NCBI GenBank assembly: GCA_011523635.1
Contig: WTGI01000015.1
Span: 1 to 51,315, forward strand
DNA: 51,315 bases
Reading direction: 5' to 3'
From: Acidimicrobiia bacterium
Lineage (GTDB): Bacteria; Actinomycetota; Acidimicrobiia; Spongiisociales; Spongiisociaceae
How positions within the stretch are numbered: position 1 is the stretch's first letter; each line of letters opens with the position of its first letter. The notes beneath the pieces were generated by a model. The model saw only the letters and a program-made list of their open reading frames with translations. It was not told where the DNA came from and ran no database searches. Below are positions 25,290 to 34,324 of the stretch, piece after piece. Position numbers and translations under genes: made by a program.

Positions 25290-26503
25290 CAGTGCGTCGT
25301 CCCGGTCGAACCGGGGTCGAACATCAGCCGGTCCTCCTTGAAGCGGTTCAGGGAGAAAGGGGCGATCAGCTCGGGCGTGCGATCCGTGGCTATGAGCTCC
25401 GCCATCTGCTCGCCGCCGGCGGGGATCCCCTTGAATCCCCACGTTCCCCAGCCTGTCGTGACCAGGAAGCCGTCCACCCCCGTGTATCCCATTATCGGGG
25501 ACAGGTCGACCGACATGTCACAGACGCCGGCCCACTGGCGCAGGATCGTCAGGTTCCTCAGGAACGGGAGCAGGGTGACGGCGGGAAGCGAGCAATGCGA
25601 GAGGAACTCGTAGCTGGAACGGTACGAGTAGCTCGGCTGGCTGTCGATGCCGGCGCCCAGGAGCATCTCCCCTCTCGGCGTCTGGCTCACGTAGAAGCCC
25701 ATGTCAGCCGAGGCGACGATGGGACGGAAGGAACGGCTGTAGTGGTTGGTGACGAACGCCTGGAGGGGGTGGGTCCGGATCGGTAGCCGCACCCCGGCCA
25801 TGGCCGCCAGGGTCGACACATGACCCCCGACCGCGCTCACGACGACACCGGCCGCCACCGGTCCCCGGTCGGTCAGCACACCCGTGATCCTGTCTCCGGA
25901 CCTGAGCAGGCCGGTCACCGCGGTTCGCTGATGGACGTGGACCCCGAGCTTCATCGCGCCCTCGGCCAGCGTCCACACCACCCGATCATGGCGCGCCGTA
26001 GCGGCGTGGGGACTGTACGAGCCCCCCGTCACCCGGTACTCGCCTCCTCCCGCGTTCAGGTCCACCTCCGGACAGATCTGCCGTACCTCCTCCGGAGTCA
26101 CGTATACCGTGTCGGCTCCGAAGGCCTGGTTGACGATGGACCGCGCCCGCTCGTGGCGGGTACCGGGAGTCCCGTGCACCAACCACAGGAGCCCCTTGCG
26201 GTCGTGCATGATCCAGCGCCCGGACTCCTCCTCCAGCCTGGAGTAGAGGTCTACGCTCCGCTGGTAGAAACGAACCGCCTCGGGGATTCCGTAGTTCGCC
26301 CGGATGATGGTGGTGTTACGACCGGAGTTGCCCGATCCGATGTAGCCACGTTCCAGAACCGCCACGTTCGTCATCCCGTGGCGGGTAGCCAGGTGATAGG
26401 CGGTCGACAGGCCATGCCCGCCTCCCCCGACGATCACCACGTCGTAGGACGATCGGAGGTCCTCCCACCCGAAGGCCACCTGGGCTTCGATGAACTCGTT
26501 CAT
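25289..26503 (-). CDS. soxB: Sarcosine oxidase, beta subunit
   Basis: The 404-residue flavoprotein has the dinucleotide motif VVIVGGGGHGLSTAYHLA, GSGNSGRNTTIIRANY, and TARHDRVVW near residue 172, where the His matches the covalent FMN site of SoxB. The C-terminal DGFLVTTGWGTWGFKGIPAG binds flavin. The enzyme oxidatively demethylates sarcosine to glycine, giving hydrogen peroxide and formaldehyde or methylene-tetrahydrofolate. The gene is coupled to soxG by ATGA and to soxD by TGATG. Confidence 0.95.
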   Translation of the reverse strand: MNEFIEAQVAFGWEDLRSSYDVVIVGGGGHGLSTAYHLATRHGMTNVAVLERGYIGSGNSGRNTTIIRANYGIPEAVRFYQRSVDLYSRLEEESGRWIMHDRKGLLWLVHGTPGTRHERARSIVNQAFGADTVYVTPEEVRQICPEVDLNAGGGEYRVTGGSYSPHAATARHDRVVWTLAEGAMKLGVHVHQRTAVTGLLRSGDRITGVLTDRGPVAAGVVVSAVGGHVSTLAAMAGVRLPIRTHPLQAFVTNHYSRSFRPIVASADMGFYVSQTPRGEMLLGAGIDSQPSYSYRSSYEFLSHCSLPAVTLLPFLRNLTILRQWAGVCDMSVDLSPIMGYTGVDGFLVTTGWGTWGFKGIPAGGEQMAELIATDRTPELIAPFSLNRFKEDRLMFDPGSTGTTH

Positions 26504-26907
26504 TCCCGCCTATCCCCCAGACCGAGACGATCCTCCAGGTGGTGCGCCAGCACGGCCGGCACTAGGACCCGAACCCCGCCCTCGTCGAAGAGCATCTTGA
26601 CCGGTATGCCGGCAAGGTGCCCCTGGGCGACCGCCGGACGGTGCCGGGGGAACTCCCAGGCCGACACGGCTTGCAGACGAGCCAGTTGGGAGCGGCCGAA
26701 CCAGGCCGCCGAGAAGCCGGTCTCGGGCTCGATGATGGCGTACCGGTCGGCTACGTCGACCCGCGCCAGGGCCGGTAGCACGAGCAGGTCGTCAGGGGCC
26801 AGACGCACCAAGCGCCCGCCGTCCGGCGATTCGATCCCGTCGAGCGCCCCGGGGTCGGCGACGATCCTGGTGGCCTCCAACCGCTCGAAGCGTTCAGGCA
26901 CGGACAC
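26500..26907 (-). CDS. soxG: Sarcosine oxidase, gamma subunit
   Basis: The 135-residue protein has gamma-subunit character: DDLLVLPALARVDVADR, ETGFSAAWFGRSQLARL, and a late GVRVLVPAVLAHHLEDRL. SoxG is the most diverged subunit of the family, so the call also rests on its place between soxA and soxB. The start is GTG 26907, five bases after GGAGGG, inside the end of soxA. Its stop overlaps the soxB start as ATGA. Confidence 0.85.
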   Translation of the reverse strand: MSVPERFERLEATRIVADPGALDGIESPDGGRLVRLAPDDLLVLPALARVDVADRYAIIEPETGFSAAWFGRSQLARLQAVSAWEFPRHRPAVAQGHLAGIPVKMLFDEGGVRVLVPAVLAHHLEDRLGLGDRRE

Positions 26908-29116
26908 GTGAACCCTCCGGATCGTAGAAAGGCACGGCCACCTTCCGAGCCGGGCGTCCATCGATCAGGATGTCGCCGGCAAACGCCCCGTCCCGGGCGT
27001 ACAGCCAGGCCAGAATCACCGAGCGGCCCAGCACGCGGGACCAGGTGGTGGAGGTTACGAACCCGGCGTAGTCGCCTTTCACCCGCAGGATCGCGCCCTG
27101 GGGCGGCGGACCGCCATCCATCTCCAAGCCCACCAGCAGCCTGTCCAACTCCATCCGGGAGGTCCGGGCCACCGCGGGCTTACCCAGGAAGTCCGCCTTG
27201 TCCATCCGGACCGCCCAGCCGTGACCCAACCGGCGGGGCGTGGAGTCCGGCAGGCTGTCCACCCCGACCAGAATGTGGCCCTTCTCGAGACGCAACTCTT
27301 CCAGCACCTCCAGCCCGTGCGGCCACACGCCCAGGTCCGCACCGGACTCCATCAAGGCATGCCAGAGGCGGCGCGATTCACTCGCCTGGTGGTGGAGCTC
27401 GTAGGAGATCTCACCCGTGAAGCTGAGCCTCATGACCCGGCACGCGACACCCGCCACCTCCATCTCCGTGTGGCCCATGAAAGGAGGCAGCCGATCAGCG
27501 GCGCCGAGCCGGGAGAGGAACTCACCGGACCGGGGTCCGGTCACGTTGATCGCCCCCCAAGAGGCGGTGCGGTCCAGGATCCTCACGTCCATCTTCCAGG
27601 CCTCGGCCCAGTCGCGCAGCCACATCTCGAAGTGGCCGGCGCCGGCGGACGTGGAGGTGAGCAGGAACCGGTTCGCGCCCTCGCGGCACACCAGCCCGTC
27701 GTCGAACACGTAGCCACGCTCGTCGAGAACCAGCACGTACTTCGCCCGGCCGGGGCGGAGCGGGCTGATGCCTGTCGGGTAGATACGCTCGAGGAACGCG
27801 TCCGCGTCGGGACCTGACACCAGGATCTTCCCCAGGGTGCTCACGTCGCAGATGGACACCCCGGACCGGACCGCCCAGTACTCGCGGTCCGCGTCTCCGT
27901 AGGTCCAGGGCCTGAGCCAGCCTCCGGAGCGTTCCATCCTGGCCCCCAGAGCAAGATGCTCGTCATGGAGAGCGGTCCGCCGGTCGGGATGGTGGTACCA
28001 GCCCGCCGCGGCCTCCCCCATCGTGATCTGGGTGACCACCGGACGAGCGGTGAACGACGGAGGCAGTTCCTGCCCCCCTGCGGCCACGAAGCTGCGCACG
28101 TGCGGCATGCAGACGGCGCCCTGGCAGGCACCCGTGCCCGCCAACGTGGACCGCTTGATCAACTCCAATTCGTGAAATCCGCGGTCCCACACCGACCGAA
28201 GATCGTCCACCGTGACCTCGGAACACGGGCAGACGACGCCCGCCTCGGGTACGGGCGGCCGGTCGAGATGTCCGGCGGCGCTGCCCACCGCGCGCGCTCC
28301 CGGCAAGCCGTGGGCCATCCGGGCGAGCGTGTCCCGCGGACCCGATCCGAGACCGACCACGGCGGTATCGCATGGATATGCGCGTTCGGCGCCGGTCTCC
28401 TCGTCCCGGGTAACCACCCGCCGCACCACTCCTTCCCCCTCGAATCCGACCAACCTGCCCCGGGCCGGCTCGTGGCCCACCCCCTCCGGTGGCCTACCGA
28501 CCGATACCACCCTTCCCAGATCCACTCCGGAAGCTGCCAGCCCCTCGGCTGCCCGCCTGGTCAGGATGCCGGCCAGCTGGTTCCCGGGACATACGGGCTG
28601 CGCCTCGACCGACCCGGTCGCCACCACGACCTCCTCGCTGAAGATCCTCGCCATGCCTTCAGGTGTCCGGGCCACCACCTCCGGACCGGGATATACGCCG
28701 ACCGCTTCCGTGCCGGCCCGCGCGTCGAGGGTGGCCACCCTGCGGCCTCTCTCCTCGGCCTCGGCAGCCGCCTCCCTCCCCGAACGACCCTGGCCGATCA
28801 CCACGGTGTCGCAATGGACCATCTCGAAGCCGACCGCACTCTCGCCGGTGGGCGCTCGGGTGGACGATGGAAGGGGCGGGTACCCGCCGGACGGATGCGA
28901 GGCGACCTTCATGCCTTCGACGGCCGGAGTCCGGCAGGCGCGAACGTACGAGACTCCCCCGAGGGTGACCAAGCAGTAGGGGCAGTCGCCGTCGGCGCAC
29001 AGGCATCCGCCCCACGGCCTCAGACCGGCTCGGAAAACAGCCGTCAGGACCGTGTCCCCCGCCTCGAACGGGACCTGCGTCCCGTCGAAGTCGATCACCT
29101 TGCCCGGGCGAGTCAT
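26894..29116 (-). CDS. soxA: Sarcosine oxidase, alpha subunit (short form)
   Basis: In 740 residues, an N-terminal ferredoxin-like domain (about 10-85, with GGCLCADGDCPYCLVTL) is followed by a dinucleotide-binding region (about 100-295), a BFD-like cysteine segment (VVCPCSEVTVDDLRSVWDRG, then GTGACQGAVC) and a GcvT-type folate domain (about 365-740). This is shorter than the usual 950-1000 residues. The loss lies in the dinucleotide domain, where the first motif reads GQGRSG and no second conserved Gly pair is seen. The gene is coupled to the upstream M24 gene by ATGA. Confidence 0.92.
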   Translation of the reverse strand: MTRPGKVIDFDGTQVPFEAGDTVLTAVFRAGLRPWGGCLCADGDCPYCLVTLGGVSYVRACRTPAVEGMKVASHPSGGYPPLPSSTRAPTGESAVGFEMVHCDTVVIGQGRSGREAAAEAEERGRRVATLDARAGTEAVGVYPGPEVVARTPEGMARIFSEEVVVATGSVEAQPVCPGNQLAGILTRRAAEGLAASGVDLGRVVSVGRPPEGVGHEPARGRLVGFEGEGVVRRVVTRDEETGAERAYPCDTAVVGLGSGPRDTLARMAHGLPGARAVGSAAGHLDRPPVPEAGVVCPCSEVTVDDLRSVWDRGFHELELIKRSTLAGTGACQGAVCMPHVRSFVAAGGQELPPSFTARPVVTQITMGEAAAGWYHHPDRRTALHDEHLALGARMERSGGWLRPWTYGDADREYWAVRSGVSICDVSTLGKILVSGPDADAFLERIYPTGISPLRPGRAKYVLVLDERGYVFDDGLVCREGANRFLLTSTSAGAGHFEMWLRDWAEAWKMDVRILDRTASWGAINVTGPRSGEFLSRLGAADRLPPFMGHTEMEVAGVACRVMRLSFTGEISYELHHQASESRRLWHALMESGADLGVWPHGLEVLEELRLEKGHILVGVDSLPDSTPRRLGHGWAVRMDKADFLGKPAVARTSRMELDRLLVGLEMDGGPPPQGAILRVKGDYAGFVTSTTWSRVLGRSVILAWLYARDGAFAGDILIDGRPARKVAVPFYDPEGSRVRA

Positions 29117-30438
29117 CGCAGCCCGAGAGGGTAGCCGGAGAGCAGCTCGGCTCCGCGATCGGTCACCAACACCTGCTGCTCCAGCTTGACGCCCTCCCCC
29201 CGGCCCCACCGACCCACGAAGGACTCTACGCACAGCACCATTCCGGCCTCCACCACGCCGTCCCAACCGGACTGGTCCCAGGTGTCGGGATAGACGATCA
29301 TCGGCCACTCGTCCGCCATGCCCACCCCGTGGAACTGCGTGGTGTAGTGACGGAACCGCTCCACATCCGGCACGTAGGTGTCGAAGGTCAGTTCGCGGAA
29401 GGTAATGCCGGGACGGAGCATCGCCATGTTGCGGTGGATCATGTCCTCCGCCCGCCCGAACACATCGAGTTGGTGGGCATTCGGAGGTTTGTCACCGGCG
29501 ATCCACGTTCTCGAGATGTCCACGCACATCCCGAACGGGCCGATCAGGTCGGTGTCGAAGGCCACGAGGTCGCCGTCCTCGATCACGCGGGCGGATGCCT
29601 CCTGGAACCACGGGTTGGTGCGGGGGCCAGAGGACAGCAGGCGCGTCTCGAGCCACTCGCCGCCCCGGCGGACGTTCTCCGAGTGGAGCACGGCCCACAG
29701 CTCCAGCTCGGTGATGCCCGGTTCGAGAGCGGCACGCATCGCGTCCAGGGAGCGATCGGTCACGACGGTCGCCGCCCGTATCAGCGTGATCTCCTCGGCG
29801 CTCTTGACGGATCGGGCCACCTCCATGACCTCTCCACCGTTGCGGAGTTCGAGACCGTGCCGCTCGAGGGCGTGGATGGCGTCGGGACTCGCCCGATCGA
29901 TCGCCACCCGACGATTGCCACCGCCGTGTTCCGCCACCAAGGCAGCCAACTCGGCGGACCAGCGCCGCAGGTTCCGGTCCATCTCGGCTCCCGACAGCTC
30001 GTACATCCACTGGGTGGCCGGCCGTACCTCTTCGACCAGTCGGGCGTGTCCGGCCAGGAAGGCCGCATCGCCGTAGTCGAAGAGGATCATGGGACCCTCG
30101 GCGCCGACCCACAGGTACCGGCAGGGGTTGTGAGCGGTCCAGAGCGACATGTTGGTGGTGTCGGAGGCGTAGCGAATGTGAACCGGGTCGTAGAGAACGA
30201 TCCCCGCGTAGTCCAGTTCCCGCAACCGATCTTGCACCCGCGCCAAGCGGTAGCGGCGTACCACGTCGAGGTCGGGAAGAACGATCCCGGCAGCCGCTAT
30301 CTCCGAGAGCGCATGCTGCGGCAACCCGATGGAGTGCCAGTTGTCGGCCACGGCCCGCCGGTACTCCGCGCCACCGACTCCGCGCGGGCCGATCCGGCTG
30401 CCAACCCGCGGTCCGAATGGGTCCCGGCCGGTTGTCAT
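29113..30438 (-). CDS. M24-family metalloprotein resembling the DMSP lyase DddP
   Basis: The 441-residue protein has a creatinase/aminopeptidase P-like fold with metal ligands Asp and Asp in AFDTDLIG, Asp in MCVDISRTW, His in QFHGVGMADEWP, Glu in CVESF and Glu in KLEQQV. Several stretches match DddP from memory, including AVLHSENVRRGGEWLETRLL and SGPRTNPWFQE, as do the Tyr five residues before the His and the Asp six residues after it that act in DddP catalysis. It could be a DMSP lyase or a related enzyme for a methylated amine. It heads the sarcosine oxidase operon. The start is uncertain; the frame is open to 30510. Confidence 0.85.
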   Translation of the reverse strand: MTTGRDPFGPRVGSRIGPRGVGGAEYRRAVADNWHSIGLPQHALSEIAAAGIVLPDLDVVRRYRLARVQDRLRELDYAGIVLYDPVHIRYASDTTNMSLWTAHNPCRYLWVGAEGPMILFDYGDAAFLAGHARLVEEVRPATQWMYELSGAEMDRNLRRWSAELAALVAEHGGGNRRVAIDRASPDAIHALERHGLELRNGGEVMEVARSVKSAEEITLIRAATVVTDRSLDAMRAALEPGITELELWAVLHSENVRRGGEWLETRLLSSGPRTNPWFQEASARVIEDGDLVAFDTDLIGPFGMCVDISRTWIAGDKPPNAHQLDVFGRAEDMIHRNMAMLRPGITFRELTFDTYVPDVERFRHYTTQFHGVGMADEWPMIVYPDTWDQSGWDGVVEAGMVLCVESFVGRWGRGEGVKLEQQVLVTDRGAELLSGYPLGLR

Positions 30439-30787
30439 CTCCGGTAGAAGGCGTCCGACCTCACCACCGGGAGGAGGCTCCCCCAACCGGACCCTCCGGC
30501 GTGACCACACCAGCGAGTGACCAGCGCTGAGTCATCCCTTGGCGGCACGTACACCGGCTCACCCTAGTGACGATGGCCGGTACCCAATGGGAGGCATAAC
30601 GCCTCGCGGACCACACGTGGCCGGGACGATGGGTGGTCGGCCGAGATCCATGGGCAGGGATCCGCCACCGTCTTCCAGACAAATCGCGTGGCTGACCGGG
30701 ACCCGGACGACCCGTCTCGTTATGGTGATCACACCGGCGTGACGCCTCGCGGCAGGTTCGGGAGAGGCCGGAAGGAAAGGGGAGACC
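30439..30787. promoter_or_regulatory. Divergent intergenic region, 349 bases
   Basis: This region separates the M24/sox operon from the amidohydrolase gene and must hold both promoters. An 11-base direct repeat ACGCCTCGCGG occurs at 30599-30609 and 30742-30752. GGGGAG before ATG 30788 is the ribosome site of the amidohydrolase. No convincing -35/-10 pair or small gene is visible, although part of its left side may be coding if the M24 gene starts further upstream. Confidence 0.35.
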
Positions 30788-31678
30788 ATGATCATCGACA
30801 GCCATGTGTGGCTCTCGAAACGCGAGCACTGGGGCGGCAAAGGCGTGATGGACGACGCCATGTACGCAGCGGGGTGGGCCAGCCGTGGCCTAGGCACCAA
30901 GACGGGGCTCTTGAAGGGCATGAGCGCCGAGCAGATGGTCGAGCGAATGGACGAGGCGGGCGTGGACATGGCGGTCTGCCATGCCAGCAAGGTCCCCCAC
31001 CTGAATTCGGAGGTGCCCCCCTCGTTCGTGGCGGCGGCGGTTGACAAGTATCCCGACCGGTATATCGGTCTGGGCAGTGTCGACCTGTTCGGGGGTCTCA
31101 GCGCGCTGCGCGAGATGGAGGAGATCGTCGACATGGGCCTGGTGGGAATGAAGATCTCGCCCGCCACCAGCTTTGACATACCTCTCAACGACCCCTCGAT
31201 CATGCCTATCTACGAGAAGGCCCAGGAACTCGGGATGGTCATCTTCGTCCACACCGGGTGGTCCGGGTACTTCCTCCTCAAGAACCAGCACCCGATCCTC
31301 CTGGACGACGTGGCCGTGGAGTTTCCCGATCTGAAGCTGGTGGTGGTCCACGCCGGGGAGAACTACTACGAGGAAGTAGTGATGATGATGCTGAAGAACC
31401 CCAACGTGTATGCCAACACGGGCTGGTGGGGCTTCCTCCAGCCGGTGGAGACCAACGTCCGGTTCCTCAAGTACGCCAAGCACTTCATGGTCCTCGACAA
31501 GGTCCTTTGGGGTACGGACAACTACGACTGCCGGGAGGATGTCCCGTTCGTGAAGTCCCTGCCCGCCCAGGCGGCCGAGCACAACATCGCCCCCGGACTG
31601 CCCGAGCTCACCGACGATGACATCGCCGACTACATGGGGAACAACGCCGCCCGCCTCTTCGGCGTGGACACCGGCTGA
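30788..31678 (+). CDS. Amidohydrolase family 2 (ACMSD-like) protein
   Basis: The 296-residue TIM-barrel protein has a start MIIDSHVW where most members have DxHxH; here the second His is Trp. Other ligands remain: His in VIFVHTGWSG, His in LVVVHAGENY and Asp in VLWGTDNYD. The family includes decarboxylases and hydrolases with one catalytic metal, some of which tolerate an altered first motif. The terminal DDIADYMGNNAARLFGV is typical. GGGGAG lies ahead of the ATG. A zinc alcohol dehydrogenase follows 29 bases downstream, probably in the same operon. Confidence 0.9.
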   Translation: MIIDSHVWLSKREHWGGKGVMDDAMYAAGWASRGLGTKTGLLKGMSAEQMVERMDEAGVDMAVCHASKVPHLNSEVPPSFVAAAVDKYPDRYIGLGSVDLFGGLSALREMEEIVDMGLVGMKISPATSFDIPLNDPSIMPIYEKAQELGMVIFVHTGWSGYFLLKNQHPILLDDVAVEFPDLKLVVVHAGENYYEEVVMMMLKNPNVYANTGWWGFLQPVETNVRFLKYAKHFMVLDKVLWGTDNYDCREDVPFVKSLPAQAAEHNIAPGLPELTDDDIADYMGNNAARLFGVDTG

Positions 31679-31707
31679 TCCCGATCCGGGCTCGATAACC
31701 TCCGCCC

Positions 31708-32640
31708 ATGCGGGCTGCCGTCATGCACTCGCCCGGTTCGCCGCTCGTGATCGAGGAACGGCCACGGCCCCGCACCGGGTCGGGTCTGATGGTGGAGGTG
31801 CTGGCCTGCGGTGTCTGCCACACCGACCTCGACCTGCTCGGCAGCGAGCTCACCAGGACCCCGCACGTGCTCGGCCATGAAGTGGTGGTGGCCGGCCCGG
31901 ACGGGGAACCGTGCCTGGTGTACGGCAGCTGGGGGTGCCGGCGATGCTTGCACTGCCGGTCGGGGGACGAGGCGATGTGCCCGGACGTGGTCATCGTGGG
32001 GGTGCACGCGGACGGCGGCTACGCGGAGGCTCTGGTGGTCCCCGACGAGAGCTACCTGTACCCGATCGGCGACCTCGACCCGGCCGAGGCCGCGCCGCTC
32101 GCCGACGCGGGCGCCACCTCGTACCGGGCGGTTCGCAGGGCCATGCCGGCCACCCGGGCCGTGGTGATCGGGGTCGGCGGTCTTGGCCAGTTCGCCATCC
32201 AATGGCTGAGGCTGGTGGCGGACTGCTCGGTCACAGCGGTGGATACGGCTCCTGACAAGCTCCACCGAGCCCTCGAACTCGGCGCGGACGAGGCCTGTCC
32301 ACCCACGGCCGAGATGGAGCCCGCGCCGGTCGTGCTGGACTTCGTCTGTACTACGGAGTCGTTGCAGTTGGCCAGGTCGCTGGTCGAGCGGCAGGGAAGG
32401 ATCGTGCTCGTGGGAGGCGGCGGAGGGACGATCGCGGTGGGCATGGAGGCGATCCCATACGAGACGTGGGTAACCAACTCCATTATGGGATCCCGGTCAG
32501 ACGTGACGACCGTGCTGGAACATGCGCAGCGGGGGAACGTGGATTGCCATGTCGAAGAACTTCCGCTGGACGATGCCGACACGGCTCTGGGACGGTTACG
32601 CGAGGGCGGGGTCACGGGCCGGCTGGTCCTGAAGCCTTAG
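31708..32640 (+). CDS. Zinc-dependent alcohol dehydrogenase (MDR family)
   Basis: The 310-residue enzyme has catalytic zinc ligands Cys and His in CGVCHTD and GHE, and a structural zinc loop with four Cys (CRRCLHCRSGDEAMC). The Rossmann motif VVIGVGGLGQFAIQWLR is complete. It should interconvert an alcohol and an aldehyde or ketone with NAD(P). At 310 residues it is about 30 short of the usual 340, mainly in loops. It follows the amidohydrolase gene, so the pair may act in sequence. Confidence 0.92.
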   Translation: MRAAVMHSPGSPLVIEERPRPRTGSGLMVEVLACGVCHTDLDLLGSELTRTPHVLGHEVVVAGPDGEPCLVYGSWGCRRCLHCRSGDEAMCPDVVIVGVHADGGYAEALVVPDESYLYPIGDLDPAEAAPLADAGATSYRAVRRAMPATRAVVIGVGGLGQFAIQWLRLVADCSVTAVDTAPDKLHRALELGADEACPPTAEMEPAPVVLDFVCTTESLQLARSLVERQGRIVLVGGGGGTIAVGMEAIPYETWVTNSIMGSRSDVTTVLEHAQRGNVDCHVEELPLDDADTALGRLREGGVTGRLVLKP

Positions 32641-32670
32641 GAGGCACCAGATCGTGGACGAGTCGAGCAG

Positions 32671-34320
32671 TCAGGAGTGGTAGGCCACGTAAGGCGCTTC
32701 GACGCTCGGGACCTTGACCTGGACCACCGCCGGCAATCCTGACTCCATGGCCCAGCGCAGTGCATCGCCAAGGTCAGCCTCATCGTCCACGTACTCGCCG
32801 TGCCCGCCCATCGCCTCCATTACTTGCCACCACGGCCGGCGGGGCAGGTCGAGCTCGATCTCGGTGCCGTAGGCCCGCTGCTGGGGCAGGGCGATGGCGC
32901 CCCACTTCTCATCGTCGTAGATCACCACGATGATCGGTGCCCCGTACCGGAGCGCGGTCTCCATCTCGAATCCGTGGAACGCGAACCCGCCGTCGCCGAC
33001 GATCACGACCACGGTGCTCGCCGGGGAAGCAAGCTTGGCCGCCACCCCGAAGGGAATCTCGGCGCCGAGGGCTCCCGACTGGCCCGCCCGCAGGTAGCGG
33101 CCCGGTGGCCGGACCCGCAGCACGGGGTCGGCCCAGAAGTCGATGTTCCCGTGCGAGGTCACGAAGGTGGTGTCGCTCGGCATCGCCTGCTCCAGCAGAG
33201 CGGTGAGCCGGGCGGGGTGTATCCCCCCGCCTTCGACCTGCGGCTCCACGGCCGCACGATCCCGCCACGAGCGCCAATCCTCGGCCACCCGGTGGCACCA
33301 GGCGCGGTCAAAACCTCCGGAATCGACCTTCGCCAGAGCGTCCAGCACGATGTCGGAGCCGGCCACCAGCCCGAGGTCCGGTTGCAGGAACTTGCCCACC
33401 ACGGCCGCGTCCGGATGCGATTGGATTACCACCGCGTCATCGGCCACCGGGCCGCCGTACCCCAGGTCCGCCTCGAATTCGTGACCGACGACCAAAACGA
33501 GGTCGGCTTCGGCGATGGTGTGGCGGAGCGGGGGGTTGGATCCGAGGTAACCCACCCCGGCGTAGTACGGATGATGCTCGTCCACCAGACCGCGGCCAAG
33601 ACGGAGGGTGACGAACGGGATCCGGAGGTGATCGACTGCATCGGTCAGAACATCGTGGGCCGTCGACCACAGGACATCGTCTCCCGCCACCAGGAGGGGT
33701 CGCCGGGAACCGGAGACGAGGTGCGCGAGGCGCCCTGCCTGCTCCGCCACCAACCCCGGGCCGAGCCGCCGACCCTTGGCCCGCTTCGCCGACGGAGCGG
33801 GCGCCGACCCGGCCAGCACATCCACCGGGATCTCGAGGAATGCCGGACCAGGACGCCCCGAGGTCATGGCCCTCCAGGCGGCATCCAGGTATTCCTCGAT
33901 CCGGGCGGGGTCTACGACCCGGGCCGCGTACTTGGTGACCGGCATCATCACCGGGAGAGGGTCGAAGGACATGACCGACTCCCTGTCCAGCACGCTCACC
34001 GGCGCCTGCCCGCCCAGGATCAGGAACGGCACGCCGGCCCGGACGGCCGTCAGCGCGGGCGTGACCGTATTGGTGACACCTGGCCCCAGCGTCACCGCGC
34101 ATACCCCGGGAGATCTGGTGACCCTGGCGGTGCCCTCCGCCATGAAGGCGGCTGCTGCTTCGTGGCGGGTGTGGACTATCCGGACAGGCACCCGCCGCGT
34201 GGCGTGGTAAATCGGGTTGAGTGGTCCGCCGGACACCGAGAAGACATGCCGGATGCCCCGGGCGGCCAGTAGGTCTACTACCAGATCACCGCCGGAATAG
34301 GGGGCGTCGGCGGTGGTCAC
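32671..34320 (-). CDS. Thiamine-diphosphate enzyme of the acetolactate synthase / benzoylformate decarboxylase group
   Basis: The 549-residue protein has three ThDP-family domains. The cofactor-activating Glu lies in VHTRHEAAAAFMAEG, the central domain runs to about 340, and the ThDP/Mg motif begins VVIVGDGGFAFHGFEMETA. Specificity could be decarboxylation, ligation or aldehyde release. It follows the lipoyl protein by four bases, so it is in the E1alpha-E1beta-lipoyl operon. It lacks features that would mark it as sulfoacetaldehyde acetyltransferase. The start is GTG with a weak site. Confidence 0.9.
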   Translation of the reverse strand: MTTADAPYSGGDLVVDLLAARGIRHVFSVSGGPLNPIYHATRRVPVRIVHTRHEAAAAFMAEGTARVTRSPGVCAVTLGPGVTNTVTPALTAVRAGVPFLILGGQAPVSVLDRESVMSFDPLPVMMPVTKYAARVVDPARIEEYLDAAWRAMTSGRPGPAFLEIPVDVLAGSAPAPSAKRAKGRRLGPGLVAEQAGRLAHLVSGSRRPLLVAGDDVLWSTAHDVLTDAVDHLRIPFVTLRLGRGLVDEHHPYYAGVGYLGSNPPLRHTIAEADLVLVVGHEFEADLGYGGPVADDAVVIQSHPDAAVVGKFLQPDLGLVAGSDIVLDALAKVDSGGFDRAWCHRVAEDWRSWRDRAAVEPQVEGGGIHPARLTALLEQAMPSDTTFVTSHGNIDFWADPVLRVRPPGRYLRAGQSGALGAEIPFGVAAKLASPASTVVVIVGDGGFAFHGFEMETALRYGAPIIVVIYDDEKWGAIALPQQRAYGTEIELDLPRRPWWQVMEAMGGHGEYVDDEADLGDALRWAMESGLPAVVQVKVPSVEAPYVAYHS

Positions 34321-34324
34321 CGGG

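Noticed and set aside
25820-26911. Plus-strand ORF across soxB and soxG
   Set aside because: It has basic, Arg/Pro-rich translation with no motif, and runs against four well-supported sox genes.
32671-34320. ThDP enzyme as sulfoacetaldehyde acetyltransferase (Xsc)
   Set aside because: Although an omega-aminotransferase is near, the sequence matches the general acetolactate synthase/benzoylformate decarboxylase form, there is no phosphotransacetylase gene, and no Xsc-specific motif is recognisable.
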